A stretch of DNA of 64,000 nucleotides from JAFGDH01 sp964441265 (GCA_964441265.1 CAYYKJ010000007.1:3235-67234), one strand, 5' to 3'; shown: positions 14,515 through 23,041, numbered from the stretch's first letter. Made by a program: numbers and translations. Notes: generated by a model not told the origin, from the letters alone.

Positions 14515-14855
14515 TTGAGCTGGGTAGATAGCTCCCCGGCCGTTCAGAGGGCTGTTCAGCCCCGAACAGAGGCCGGGAGGAAGCTCCATTCACCCATACA
14601 AGGTAATGCCGGAAGGCATGGGCCGGGAGGCCCCCACAGGACACAGAAAAGACCGGCGCGGCAGAGCCATGATGCTTACGGTAGAACGGTTAAACCTGTT
14701 CTGATCCGGGCTGAGCGGGGAGGCCGATGCCGGGTGAAATAATCCGTGGTGCCGGGTGCAAGCCGGCTAAAAGCGGGCCGGACAGCAGGTCGTTCAACCG
14801 TCTAGACCGACTGGCCAGAGGCGCTCAGAAAAATGCTATCACCCCGTCCAGGGTT
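14515..14855 (+). ncRNA. rnpB: RNase P RNA
   Basis: About 340 nt, usual for archaeal type A. Conserved elements appear in order: CR-I GAGGAAGCTCC (14576-14586), GGTAATGCCGGAAGGC (CR-II), ACACAGAAAAGACC (CR-III), a CR-IV-like ACGGTAGAACGG, and a CR-V-like CTCAGAAAAATGCTA near the 3' end. The two ends pair: CTGG (14520-14523) with CCAG, and GATAGC with GCTATC (14835-14840). The RNA cleaves 5' leaders from pre-tRNAs; the protein subunit Rpp29 is encoded at 54695-54976. Confidence 0.82.
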
Positions 14856-14942
14856 AGATGTTTGGTCCCTGCGGGATGACAAAAAATGGGCTATTCCCAG
14901 CACAACTATTTCCTTTTTAAGATTTGATTTCGAGTTTTTATC

Positions 14943-16196
14943 ATGCAGCCGGAATACGGTTTCCAGGACTTCGAGATTGAACTGGAGGACATCCAGATAA
15001 CCAAGACCAAGACCTTCGTCAGGGGTTTTGAGCCCACGGAAGGGGGATCGATCGCGTCCTCCCCGAAATTCTGGAAGGGTCTTGTTCATTTCGGGTCTTT
15101 CGACACGAACTGCTATGCCCTGACCCCTGACGGGGAGGAGGTTTGGAGGACCAAGCTGGGAGGCATGGTCACCTGGGTGAATCCGGCTTTCTGGAACGGT
15201 TTCGTGATGTACGGGGCGTACGACAACAAATTCTACGCCCTCGACTCCATGACGGGGAAGATAATCTGGGAATTCCAGACAGGCGGTAAGATCGCCATGC
15301 AGGGATACGTTTCCGGCGACGTCGTTTACGTGGGGAGTTCGGACGGTTATGTCTATGCTCTGAGGACATCTGACGGAAAGGAGCTCTGGAGGTTCAGGAC
15401 AGGCGGGAAGGTGGCCACTCCACCGAGCGTCTACGGAGGCAGGGTATATTTCGGATCCTTCGACCATAACATGTACTGCCTCTCCGAGGAGGGGAAGGAA
15501 CTATGGCGGTTCAAGACCGGGGACGAGCTCCTGGCCGACAATCCCTATGAGGTTTACGACGGTGTCCTTTATTTCTCTTCCCTGGACTCCTACCTGTACG
15601 CGGTGGATGCGGAGACCGGCCGGCTCAAGTGGAAGTTCAAGACGGGGAAATACGGAAACACCTGCGCTCCCGTGCTCCACAGGGACAGGATATATCACGG
15701 CTGCAGGGACGGTATAGTCTACTGCCTTACCAGGGATGGGAAGGAGCTCTGGAGGTTCCAGGCGGAGAACCTGGTCGTCCAGGTGGGTATACACCGCGAC
15801 AGGCTCTATTTCGGCGACGAGAGCGGGAACTTCTACTGCCTTTCCCTGGAAGGCAAGGAATTATGGAGATTCAAGACATCCGGGGCCGTGTTCACCGATC
15901 CATTATTCCACGAAGACCGGGTATGCATAGGATCTTTCGACTGCCACCTCTACTGCCTCTCCCTGGAAGGAAAGGAGCTCTGGAGGTTCCAGACCAGTTC
16001 GACGACCATGTCGGACATAGGGGAGCCCTACGAGATGTACGAGGCCGTGGTCTCCCAGGAGTCCGTGGACGAGGAAGGGTCCGGTGAAGAGGATAGCTAT
16101 TCCGTCAACCTCTCCGGCGGAGGAATGGACGAATACGACGTGAAGAGCCAGTACGTGACCAAATCGGAATACGCCACCAAGAGCGAATACGCCTGA
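14943..16196 (+). CDS. PQQ/WD40-like beta-propeller protein with KSEY tail
   Basis: 417 residues, with no signal peptide or membrane segment. From about residue 35 to 345 there are repeating blades of the form VYFGSxDxxxYCL...GKELWRFKTGG, about eight of them, the pattern of PQQ-like propellers of the BamB/quinoprotein type. The quinone-binding residues of true dehydrogenases are not evident, so a binding or scaffold role is likely. After an acidic, Ser/Gly-rich linker (about 350-395) the protein ends with repeated YVTKSEY / YATKSEYA motifs. Three relatives in this window (27833, 60239, 61539) share the tail. Confidence 0.8.
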   Translation: MQPEYGFQDFEIELEDIQITKTKTFVRGFEPTEGGSIASSPKFWKGLVHFGSFDTNCYALTPDGEEVWRTKLGGMVTWVNPAFWNGFVMYGAYDNKFYALDSMTGKIIWEFQTGGKIAMQGYVSGDVVYVGSSDGYVYALRTSDGKELWRFRTGGKVATPPSVYGGRVYFGSFDHNMYCLSEEGKELWRFKTGDELLADNPYEVYDGVLYFSSLDSYLYAVDAETGRLKWKFKTGKYGNTCAPVLHRDRIYHGCRDGIVYCLTRDGKELWRFQAENLVVQVGIHRDRLYFGDESGNFYCLSLEGKELWRFKTSGAVFTDPLFHEDRVCIGSFDCHLYCLSLEGKELWRFQTSSTTMSDIGEPYEMYEAVVSQESVDEEGSGEEDSYSVNLSGGGMDEYDVKSQYVTKSEYATKSEYA

Positions 16197-16245
16197 AAAA
16201 CGCTTTTAAACCTTCCCTGTTCTAAATATTATACGAGTGATCACG

Positions 16246-16407
16246 ATGGCCAAGAAGAACAAGACATTCATGCCCCAGAGCACGGCGGGGCTCATCAGGT
16301 ATTTCGAGCAGTCAGAGGAATCGATCAAGCTCAGGCCGGAGCACATCGTGGGCATATGCGTCGTGATAATAATCGTTGAGATTATGCTCAAGTTCGTGTT
16401 CATTTGA
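16246..16407 (+). CDS. Preprotein translocase subunit Sec61-beta
   Basis: 53 residues: a Ser/Ala/Gly-containing N-terminal segment with MPQSTAGLIRYFEQSEESI, then LRPEHIVG and a single hydrophobic helix at the C-terminus. This arrangement is characteristic of archaeal Sec61-beta/SecBeta, the small non-essential subunit of the SecYE-beta channel, a tail-anchored protein. It is preceded by an A/T-rich TATA-like element (TCTAAATATTATA, about 16221-16233) and stands alone. Confidence 0.85.
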   Translation: MAKKNKTFMPQSTAGLIRYFEQSEESIKLRPEHIVGICVVIIIVEIMLKFVFI

Positions 16408-16498
16408 TATTCACTATCTTTGAGTCATTTCTATAAAAAATATTTTTTTATAAGGACGTTCATATCTTTTTAAATCCTTTTGCGGCCAAGATATTATC

Positions 16499-17152
16499 AT
16501 GAGTTTGCCCGGATTCCGTAAGATAGAAGACGGGATAACCATGGTGAGCCTTTCCGGCATTGATTCCAACATCTATCTGATCGGGAAGGACACCCTGGTC
16601 GACACGGGCACTGGTTTCAACTTCGTCCGGCTTTATGATCTCTTCAAGAAGATGGGAGAGGATTTCGACAACATAAAGACCATAATAAACACCCACATGC
16701 ATTTCGATCACGTGGGCGGCAACAAGTTCTTCGACAATGCGAAGGTGCTCATACACAGCCTTGATTCCGCCCCTCTGGAGAAGGGGGACGACGAGCACAC
16801 CTGCGCGGGATTTTTCAACGGGGAGATGAAGCCTGTGGAGGTGCATCAGAAGCTCAAGGACGGGGAAAGGGTCGCCGGATTACGGGTGATCCATACTCCC
16901 GGGCACACCCCGGGCTCCGTATGCCTCTACGACGAGAAGAAGAAGATACTGTTCTCTGGGGACACCATCTTCGCGGAGGGCGTGGGCAGGACGGATCTCC
17001 CGGGCGGCAGCGAGCAGGACCTTGAGAAGTCGCTTGAAAAACTCTCGGAACTGAAGACAGAGAAGATACTCTGCGGGCATGGGGAGCCCATACTAAAAGA
17101 CGGCAAGGACGTTCTCAAGAAGGTATTCGAGAACGTCTCGGACATACATTAG
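16499..17152 (+). CDS. Metallo-beta-lactamase-fold hydrolase
   Basis: 217 residues. Metal-binding motifs are complete: HMHFDH (residues about 66-71), the later His in TPGHTPGS (about 133), Asp in FSGDTIF (about 157) and GHGEP (about 197). This is a glyoxalase II-like member of the MBL superfamily, which uses two metal ions to hydrolyse esters or thioesters. The substrate is not predictable. The stop overlaps the end of the convergent Nudix gene by 4 nt. Confidence 0.85.
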   Translation: MSLPGFRKIEDGITMVSLSGIDSNIYLIGKDTLVDTGTGFNFVRLYDLFKKMGEDFDNIKTIINTHMHFDHVGGNKFFDNAKVLIHSLDSAPLEKGDDEHTCAGFFNGEMKPVEVHQKLKDGERVAGLRVIHTPGHTPGSVCLYDEKKKILFSGDTIFAEGVGRTDLPGGSEQDLEKSLEKLSELKTEKILCGHGEPILKDGKDVLKKVFENVSDIH

Positions 17153-17622
17153 ACTTCCCTGAACCCGAGGACCTTTCCGTCCTTCTGCCTGATCTCCAGA
17201 TGGCTTATGGTTATGGGCGGGTTCTCGAGGAATTTCTCCACCATCCACACGTCCTGGGGGACCACTTTTTCATCCTTCAGTTCGTTTATCCAGAACCATT
17301 TTAGCTGCCCTTCTTTCGTTCCCCTCACTCTATTCTCTTCGGTTTCCGCGTGGGCGAGGAACACCACCCCGGAAAAGACCACGCTCTTGTCCTCCTTCAG
17401 CCTCTCGTGTATTACGGACCTTATACCTTCTATCTTGGTTTTCAGTCCGGTTTCCTCCCTGATCTCCCTGGCCGCCGCCTCCTCCACGCTCTCGTCAGAC
17501 TCCATCTTTCCCCCTATTAATGCCCAGTATCCCTTGTAGGGAGGGGAATTCCTATTTACGAGCAGGATCTGGTCACCGCAGGTCACCATGCATATGACCA
17601 TGGGAACCGGTCTTTTTTCCAT
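17149..17622 (-). CDS. Nudix hydrolase
   Basis: 157 residues. The Nudix box GX5EX7REUXEEXGU is intact (GGKMESDESVEEAAAREIREETGL, from about residue 36), including the catalytic REIREE glutamates that bind Mg2+. Family members hydrolyse nucleoside diphosphates linked to another moiety, for example oxidised dNTPs; specificity is unknown. The N-terminal VICMVTCGDQILLVNR is the usual first strand pair. Convergent with the MBL-fold gene. Confidence 0.88.
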   Translation of the reverse strand: MEKRPVPMVICMVTCGDQILLVNRNSPPYKGYWALIGGKMESDESVEEAAAREIREETGLKTKIEGIRSVIHERLKEDKSVVFSGVVFLAHAETEENRVRGTKEGQLKWFWINELKDEKVVPQDVWMVEKFLENPPITISHLEIRQKDGKVLGFREV

Positions 17623-17687
17623 GATAATTCATTGTCACTTTCCCTTAAAAAATGGGATTAGAAAAAGAATGAATGGGCCCGACGGGA

Positions 17688-17753
17688 ATTCCACGTTGCC
17701 TTTTTGGCAGGCGTAGGTTTTGTGACCTGCGCCAGCGTCCGTAAAAGCTACGC
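17688..17753 (-). other. tRNA-Lys T-loop intron, BHB type, 66 nt
   Basis: The join gives TTCGAA|TCCCGT. The central helix TTCG/TGGA uses two wobble pairs, the bulges are AAG and ATT, and the inner stem is CGT/ACG. Same T-loop site as in tRNA-Ala and tRNA-Pro. Confidence 0.82.
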
Positions 17754-17775
17754 TTCGAACCCGCGACACCCGGAT

Positions 17776-17842
17776 ATCTCCAGCGAAAGAAGCGCCGTTG
17801 CGCCTCTTGCCTTGTCATCCCCGTTAAGGTCATCATATCCGA
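17776..17842 (-). other. tRNA-Lys anticodon-loop intron (37/38), BHB type, 67 nt
   Basis: The join gives CTCTTA|ATCCGG, the canonical archaeal position. The central helix is CTCT/GGAG and the bulges are TAT and ATA. Confidence 0.88.
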
Positions 17843-17861
17843 TAAGAGTCCGGTGCTCTAA

Positions 17862-17893
17862 ATGTCCGGAAGTCCGCTTATGCGGAAAACCCG
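17862..17893 (-). other. tRNA-Lys D-loop intron, BHB type, 32 nt
   Basis: The join gives AGTCTGG|TTAGAGC. The central helix is GTCT/GGAC, the bulges are GGC and ATT, and the inner hairpin is TCCGC/GCGGA. One of the smallest introns in the window. Confidence 0.85.
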
Positions 17894-18022
17894 CCAGACT
17901 GAGCTACGGGCCCATTATTAGGGAGACAGCTTGTTTCAATGGGTTGGAGCTGTCATGCTCTGTGAGTTATTAATATAGATAAGGGAATTTATTTAAATTT
18001 GCAAAATCAGGAAAAACGGATT

Positions 18023-18211
18023 TTATTTCGTCCTTTTGTCCCGTGTGACGGTCTTCCACTGCCATTTGGCCTTCTTCATCCTGGCAGATTTGCCGAATCC
18101 GCAGGCTGCGCACACGCCCTTCGTGGCGTGGAATGCATGGCGGCCGCACCTACGGCAGAGTACGTGGGTCTTCCCCTGATGTTTGCCGAAGCTGGGTGTT
18201 CCTTTTGACAT
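18023..18211 (-). CDS. rpl37e: Ribosomal protein eL37
   Basis: 62 residues from MSKGTPSFG (an upstream in-frame ATG at 18220 adds three residues). The zinc-finger cysteines CRRC and CAAC and the basic C-terminal KWQWKTVTRDKRTK are typical of this large-subunit protein. It is co-oriented with the Sm-like gene 17 nt upstream, the usual archaeal pairing. Confidence 0.93.
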   Translation of the reverse strand: MSKGTPSFGKHQGKTHVLCRRCGRHAFHATKGVCAACGFGKSARMKKAKWQWKTVTRDKRTK

Positions 18212-18228
18212 GAGAATCATTCCTCATA

Positions 18229-18456
18229 TTATTTTGCGGGCGAAATCAGAACTATGTTGTCTCCTCTCACGAGGACGGTTCCTAGCTTGACGTTGCTCTC
18301 CCCGTCGTTAGACTGGACCTCTGCCTCCTCGAGCCATATGTTCAGGTGCGAATCAAAGGCCTTCAGGATGCCCGTGATTTTGTCCCTGTTCTTGACCTGT
18401 ATTATTATCCTCTTGTTTTCGGAGCTTCCAAGAACGTCCAATGGTCTTTGCTGCAT
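18229..18456 (-). CDS. Sm-like archaeal protein (SmAP/Lsm)
   Basis: 75 residues from MQQRPLDVL (ATG two codons upstream possible). The Sm1 motif includes KNRDKITGILKAFDSHLNIWL and the Sm2 motif GTVLVRGDNIVLI. These proteins form RNA-binding rings of six or seven subunits that bind U-rich RNA. It shares an operon with eL37. Confidence 0.92.
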   Translation of the reverse strand: MQQRPLDVLGSSENKRIIIQVKNRDKITGILKAFDSHLNIWLEEAEVQSNDGESNVKLGTVLVRGDNIVLISPAK

Positions 18457-18581
18457 TTTCAAACCTCCTGTAAATCAGCTAACAGTGAATACACTCTATT
18501 TGATTCATTTATTTAAAAGCATATATTTATAAGTATTTACGGTTTTATAGTGTAATAATACCAATATTCAGCGGTGTGAAA

Positions 18582-18971
18582 ATGACCAAGTGGCACAGGA
18601 AATCCAAGAGATCCCTGACCGGGAGAAGGGTGAGGCATTCCAGGAAGAAGAAGAAATTCGAGAAGGGAAACGTGTTTCTGGAGACCAGGATAGGCAAGAG
18701 AAGCGTGAAGGTCCAGAAGACAATAGGCGGAAACAAAAAATTAAAGGTCCTGTCCGTTGAGAGGATCAACGTGGCGGACCCCAAGAAGGGGACGATAAAG
18801 AGCGTAAAGGTCGAGTCCGTCGAGAAGAACCCCGCCAATCCGCATTACGTCCGAAGGAACGTGATCACCAAGGGAGCGGTGGTCAAGACCGAACTGGGAT
18901 CGGCCAGAGTGACCTCCAAGCCCGGACAGCACGGAATCGTGAACGCCGTACTAGCCGAGGAAAAGAAGTGA
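18582..18971 (+). CDS. rps8e: Ribosomal protein eS8
   Basis: 129 residues from MTKWHRKSKRSLTGRR; the ATG two codons earlier is less likely. The N-terminal KRSLTGRR and internal NPANPHYVRRNVITKGAVV are family hallmarks, and TSKPGQHGIVNAVL ends the fold. A small-subunit protein. It is divergent from the Sm-like gene and has its own A/T-rich promoter region (18500-18560). Confidence 0.93.
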   Translation: MTKWHRKSKRSLTGRRVRHSRKKKKFEKGNVFLETRIGKRSVKVQKTIGGNKKLKVLSVERINVADPKKGTIKSVKVESVEKNPANPHYVRRNVITKGAVVKTELGSARVTSKPGQHGIVNAVLAEEKK

Positions 18972-19020
18972 ATCCCGTTACACGTTCCGTTTTAGAATCT
19001 TATTGTCATATTCAACTTCT

Positions 19021-19377
19021 ATGGGAAATTTATACGGAGAAATAGCGGATAAGCTTAGTGTTTGCGTGGGTGATTGGAATGAATATCCGTTACTTGAAGG
19101 GGATTCCCCTCAGGAGGGAGGCGTTAATGGGATTTTCCAGGAAATCGACGGTCCTTATTCGGAGAAGATGCCTGTCGTAGCAGCGGCAGCGGATAAGTTC
19201 GGTCTGGGATCGGGAGAAGTTCACGAACTCATTAAAATGACTATGAATGATCATTTCAGTAAGAACAAAACCAGCAAGAAATCGATAGAACTTTCTTATC
19301 TCACCTGGTGCGAGATTTTTCGGATGGAGCCCGGTAAGGGTTACCTGAATGAATTGCTGAAATTGTCCAAAAAATAG
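19021..19377 (+). CDS. Hypothetical soluble protein
   Basis: 118 residues from MGNLYGEIADKLSV; a TTG six codons upstream is possible. It is acidic and helical-looking with no membrane segment and no recognised domain. It is convergent with uS10, with the stops separated by 1 nt. Function unknown. Confidence 0.45.
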   Translation: MGNLYGEIADKLSVCVGDWNEYPLLEGDSPQEGGVNGIFQEIDGPYSEKMPVVAAAADKFGLGSGEVHELIKMTMNDHFSKNKTSKKSIELSYLTWCEIFRMEPGKGYLNELLKLSKK

Positions 19378-19378
19378 C

Positions 19379-19696
19379 CTATTTCAGCTCGATGTCGATC
19401 TTGACGCCCTCGGGGATCGGTATCCTGACCACCTGTCTGAGGGCGCGCTCGTTGGCCCCGATGTCCACGATCCTCTTGTGTATGCGCATCTCGTACCTGT
19501 CGTAAGTGGCGTTTCCGTGCCCCGTCCCGTCGCCGCAGGGGGTCTTCATGGTGGTGACCTTGAGCTTCTTTGTCGGGAGGGGTATCGGTCCCCGGGTGGA
19601 CACGCCGTATTTCTTGGCGATCTCCCTGATATCTTCGCATATCTGCTCGAGTTCCTTTATGTCCCTTCCGGCAATCTTGATGCGGGCATATTCCAT
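19379..19696 (-). CDS. rps10: Ribosomal protein uS10
   Basis: 105 residues. The pattern RIKIAGRD ... GPIPLPTKK ... CGDGTGHGNATYDRYEMRIHKRIVDI ... IPIPEGVKIDIEL is typical of archaeal uS10. In many archaea it follows EF-1 alpha; here it follows uS9 as the last gene of the eL18-uL13-uS9 cluster. Confidence 0.95.
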   Translation of the reverse strand: MEYARIKIAGRDIKELEQICEDIREIAKKYGVSTRGPIPLPTKKLKVTTMKTPCGDGTGHGNATYDRYEMRIHKRIVDIGANERALRQVVRIPIPEGVKIDIELK

Positions 19697-19725
19697 ATTA
19701 TCACGTTGACTCCGTTCTTAAATAA

Positions 19726-20208
19726 CTACCTCTTTGACCTCTGCTTGTATCTTCTTGCTCCCTGGGATGATCTGGGGGGCTTGTGGGGCTCGGTCCTGCG
19801 GGGATCGTACGCGAGCATGTTGCGGTCGTAATCCATCAACTTTTCCCTGATACCCGATCCGAATATCTCCACCAGGGCCTTGCCTATTGCCTGCCTGGCA
19901 GCGGATGCCTGGCCCATCACTCCTCCTCCCTTGACGTTTATGATGAAATCGTATTTCTTCCAGTCCGCACCGGACACTATGAGGGGCTCCATCACCCTCA
20001 GCCTGTATACCTCATTGGTCTCGTTTTCGATGAGATTGTAATTTATCTTTATCTTTCCGGAGCCCTTCCTGACCACCGCACGGGCTACGGATCTCTTCCT
20101 CTTCCCCGTGCTGTGGAGGGGCAGCTTCTTCGCTTTTGGGGTCTCCTTTTTCTTCCCTGCCTTCTCTTCCTTTGAAGCCTTTTTCTTTTCTGTCATGATA
20201 TCACTCAA
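19726..20208 (-). CDS. rps9: Ribosomal protein uS9
   Basis: 160 residues (MSDIMTEK start; MTEK at +4 codons is an alternative). A Lys-rich N-terminal extension of about 30 residues precedes the fold (STGKRKRSVARAVVRKGSGKI). GGGVMGQASAARQAIGKAL and the C-terminal RRTEPHKPPRSSQGARRYKQRSKR are diagnostic. The C-terminal Arg reaches the P-site tRNA. It overlaps uL13 by 8 nt. Confidence 0.95.
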   Translation of the reverse strand: MSDIMTEKKKASKEEKAGKKKETPKAKKLPLHSTGKRKRSVARAVVRKGSGKIKINYNLIENETNEVYRLRVMEPLIVSGADWKKYDFIINVKGGGVMGQASAARQAIGKALVEIFGSGIREKLMDYDRNMLAYDPRRTEPHKPPRSSQGARRYKQRSKR

Positions 20209-20665
20209 GTTTCGCCCCCAGCCCCCTGCTTATCTTTTCCAGTGTGACATATTTGTGGACGAGTTTGTTCTTGGTCTTTTCTATGGTCTCGAAATCACTG
20301 TCTTTGAATTCTTCGGGGACGGACATAAATACCCTCAGGCGCCTCATGGCGTTCCTGCCCTTCGGCTCCCTGCGGGGAACCATGCCTCTGACGATCCTTC
20401 TCAGGATGTCCTCGGGCCTTTTGGGGTAGAATGGCCCGTGATAAGGATCTCCTCTTCTCCTCTTCTTCTTGTAGGTCTCGAGTATGACTTCCGGTTTCCC
20501 GGATATTACCGCCTTCTCGGCGTTTGCTATGTATACCCTCTTTCCCCCCATCAGCATCTTGGCGGCGCAGGAGGCGACCCTGCCGGCTATACAGTTATCG
20601 GCGTTTATGAACATCTCCCCGGAATTCCCTGTCTTCTTCTCCCTTTCAGCGCTCTTTCCTGGCAT
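20201..20665 (-). CDS. rpl13: Ribosomal protein uL13
   Basis: 154 residues. After a polar N-terminal extension, INADNCIAGRVASCAAKMLMGG starts the conserved fold; GPFYPKRPEDILRRIVRGMVPRR is the family signature. Between eL18 and uS9 in the standard archaeal cluster. M18 is an alternative start that would give the usual length. Confidence 0.94.
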   Translation of the reverse strand: MPGKSAEREKKTGNSGEMFINADNCIAGRVASCAAKMLMGGKRVYIANAEKAVISGKPEVILETYKKKRRRGDPYHGPFYPKRPEDILRRIVRGMVPRREPKGRNAMRRLRVFMSVPEEFKDSDFETIEKTKNKLVHKYVTLEKISRGLGAKLE

Positions 20666-20666
20666 T

Positions 20667-21017
20667 TTATCCCATTATCCTTGCCTTCGGCGTCTTTTCG
20701 GCGAATTCCTCTATGCTCATGCATTTTCCCCCGGCCTTTCCGATTTTCTCCCTCGCGGAACCGGAGAATTTCAGGGCATACACGTTGACTGCCTTGGATA
20801 TGTCCCCGTTCCCCAGTACGGTTCCCGGGACCACTATGTTCTCCTTGGGCATGGAGAACCTCTCGATCCTGTCCAGGTTCACCTCGTATCCGACCCTGGA
20901 TGGCCTGTTTATCCCCCTGGCTATGGCCATGAATATGGGCTTCTTCTCCTTCCTAGACCTTTGCCTGAGGTTTTCTATCATTTCCTTCGTTGCCGGGTTT
21001 TTGTCCCTCGCTTTCAT
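20667..21017 (-). CDS. rpl18e: Ribosomal protein eL18
   Basis: 116 residues. RPSRVGYEVNLDRIERF, NIVVPGTVLGNGDISKAVNVYALKFSGSAREKI and a C-terminal region resembling uL15 identify eL18. First gene of the eL18-uL13-uS9-uS10 operon; a TATA-like TTTAAATATTTATAAAC on the minus strand lies at about 21058-21075. Confidence 0.93.
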   Translation of the reverse strand: MKARDKNPATKEMIENLRQRSRKEKKPIFMAIARGINRPSRVGYEVNLDRIERFSMPKENIVVPGTVLGNGDISKAVNVYALKFSGSAREKIGKAGGKCMSIEEFAEKTPKARIMG

Positions 21018-21141
21018 GTTTTCACCATGAATCGGTATAAAGTGTATAGTCTATTAAGTTTATAAATATTTAAATAAGAGCACACGGAGCGGGTATCGGT
21101 CGCTGCGGAGGGCCTTGCTTTTGGGGGACAGAGCCGTTTCC

Positions 21142-21921
21142 TTATATTTTCCCCCTCTCAGGCGCCTCCGGGCAGTCGCAGCCCCTCTTTTCGGGTATAT
21201 TGGGAATCAGAACCTTCAGGAGCCTTTCCAGGTTGTCCGAATTCCCCTTCATGGTCTCCAGAACGTCGGAGACCTCCACCGCCTTCTCTTTGTAAACGTC
21301 ATAATCCGTTATCATGGCGATGACGGAGTAGCAGATTCCCCTTTCCCTGGCCAGAACCGCCTCGGGTATGCAGGTCATCCCTATTATGTCGGCGAATTTC
21401 CTGAACATGCGCGATTCCGCCCTGGTGGAGAATCTGGGGCCCGGGACCCGGAGATACGTCCCCTTATCGTGGGATTTTATTCCCACCTCTTCCGCCGACC
21501 TGATCATGGATTCCCTGATTTCAGGACAGAAAGGGTCTGCAAAGGCTATGTGGCGCACGTCCGGCCCGTCGTAGAAGGTGGTCACTTCCCTCCCCATGTC
21601 TATCAGCTGGTCGGGGAAAACGAAATCCCCCGGGTGGAGGTCATCCCTGAGCGAGCCGACCGCAGCGGTGCCTATGATCCTTTCGACGCCCATGTCCTCC
21701 ATGGCCCGGACGTTCGCCCGGAAATTGATCGCGTGAGGGGGTATGGTATGCCCGCTCCCGTGCCTGAACAGGAATGCGACCCTTTTCCCGTGAAATTTTC
21801 CCACGATTATTTCGCTGGAGGGCTTCCCGTACCTGTTTTCGGGGCTCGTTTTCTCCGGTTTTTCCAGCATCCCTTCGGAATAAATGCCGGTTCCCCCTAT
21901 GATTCCGATATCAGCTTTCAT
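21142..21921 (-). CDS. mtnP: S-methyl-5'-thioadenosine phosphorylase family protein
   Basis: 259 residues. The protein phosphorolyses the glycosidic bond of a purine nucleoside, probably methylthioadenosine from polyamine or methionine metabolism. GGTGIY (phosphate loop), RHGSGHTIPPHAINFRANV, TAAVGSLRDD, GPRFSTRAESRMFR and GMTCIPEAVLARE are the family landmarks. Some archaeal members act on methylthioinosine or other nucleosides, so the substrate is not certain. The C-terminal CDCPEAP resembles the Cys pair of thermostable homologues. Confidence 0.88.
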   Translation of the reverse strand: MKADIGIIGGTGIYSEGMLEKPEKTSPENRYGKPSSEIIVGKFHGKRVAFLFRHGSGHTIPPHAINFRANVRAMEDMGVERIIGTAAVGSLRDDLHPGDFVFPDQLIDMGREVTTFYDGPDVRHIAFADPFCPEIRESMIRSAEEVGIKSHDKGTYLRVPGPRFSTRAESRMFRKFADIIGMTCIPEAVLARERGICYSVIAMITDYDVYKEKAVEVSDVLETMKGNSDNLERLLKVLIPNIPEKRGCDCPEAPERGKI

Positions 21922-21999
21922 GTCGGCCGCACCGCCCTTAAATAGATTATTATATTTATAAATTATATATTAACTGAATCGTTAAGCAGGAGGGCCGGA

Positions 22000-23040
22000 A
22001 TGGTAAAGGAAAAACCAAAAGAGAACCTGATGGTACTGTGCGTAGACAGGGACAATGACATAGGCGAAAAACTGGGCATCTCCGGACCCGTGACGGGCAG
22101 GAACAGCATAGTCAAGGTGGCCACAGACCTCAGCATGAAGGATCCTGAGGAGAGCGATGCAAACGCCCTTTTCGGGGCGGTGAAGCTTCTGGACGAACTC
22201 AAGGACAAATACAGCACCGAGGTATCGGTGATTACCGGTTCTAAGAGCAGGGGCGTGGATTCCGACAGGGAGGTCGCCAGGCAGCTTGACCATGTCCTCT
22301 CCAAGAGACCCAGCGATTTCGTTATACTCGTTTCAGACGGCAAGGACGACGAGTACGTGATACCCATAATACAGTCCAAGGTCCCGATACTCTCGGTAAA
22401 GAGGATAATAGTCAGGCAGTCGGAGCAGCTCGAATCATCCTACTACAAGATAAAGGACTTTCTGAACGAGACCATGGAAAACCCCAAGTTTTCCAGGATG
22501 CTTTTCGGCATACCCGCGGTGGTCCTGCTGGTCTGGGCCCTTTTCGGATACGAGGGATGGCGCCTGATACTGGGCATAGTCGGTGCTTACCTCTTCATAA
22601 AGGGCTTCAAGCTGGAGGATTACGTAGTGGGCATTTTCGACGAGCTGAAAAACTCATTCACCAAGCGTAGATTCGCATTCTTCGTGTATATAGTTTCATT
22701 CGCAATAGTCGCACTTGCCCTTTACAGGGGTTACGTATCGGTAATGGAATTCGCGAACATAGGGCTTTTCGAGAGCATGGCTGCCTTCCTGATAGCTTCG
22801 GTATATTTTTTCTGGATAGCCGGGACAATAGCCTGGCTGGGCAACAACATCTCCCTGGGAACTAAATCCTCTTCCAGAATGGCCTCGGTTCCGATTTTCG
22901 GGCTCGCGGTTGCCATAGTGCTCTACAACGTTTCGGAGATAATACTCAATCCGGAGATATCATCCTTCAATTTCATAATCTCCATAGCGTTGGGCTTCGT
23001 GATAGCCTTCATAGCGCTTTCCCTGGAAGCCGTGGACTGA
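22000..23040 (+). CDS. DUF373-family membrane protein
   Basis: 346 residues. The N-terminal soluble domain (about 1-150) contains LCVDRDNDIGEK, DSDREVARQLDHVL and ILVSDGKDDEYVIPII, the marks of the archaeal DUF373 family. About six membrane helices follow from residue 165 on. The Asp-rich loops suggest nucleotide or metal binding, but no activity is established. A TATA-like ATTATATTTATAAATT (about 21947-21965) precedes it. Confidence 0.8.
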   Translation: MVKEKPKENLMVLCVDRDNDIGEKLGISGPVTGRNSIVKVATDLSMKDPEESDANALFGAVKLLDELKDKYSTEVSVITGSKSRGVDSDREVARQLDHVLSKRPSDFVILVSDGKDDEYVIPIIQSKVPILSVKRIIVRQSEQLESSYYKIKDFLNETMENPKFSRMLFGIPAVVLLVWALFGYEGWRLILGIVGAYLFIKGFKLEDYVVGIFDELKNSFTKRRFAFFVYIVSFAIVALALYRGYVSVMEFANIGLFESMAAFLIASVYFFWIAGTIAWLGNNISLGTKSSSRMASVPIFGLAVAIVLYNVSEIILNPEISSFNFIISIALGFVIAFIALSLEAVD

Positions 23041-23041
23041 T

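Larger units (their letters stand above)
17674..17913 (-). tRNA. tRNA-Lys (CTT) with three introns
   Basis: Acceptor GGGCCCG (17913-17907) pairs with CGGGCCC (17681-17675), discriminator A at 17674. Removing introns 17862-17893, 17776-17842 and 17688-17753 leaves a 75-nt tRNA: D-arm GCTC-AGTCTGGTTA-GAGC, anticodon arm CCGGA-CTCTTAA-TCCGG (anticodon CTT), T-arm GCGGG-TTCGAAT-CCCGT. Each intron has a BHB. The gene is 240 nt, more than three times the mature length. Confidence 0.92.
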
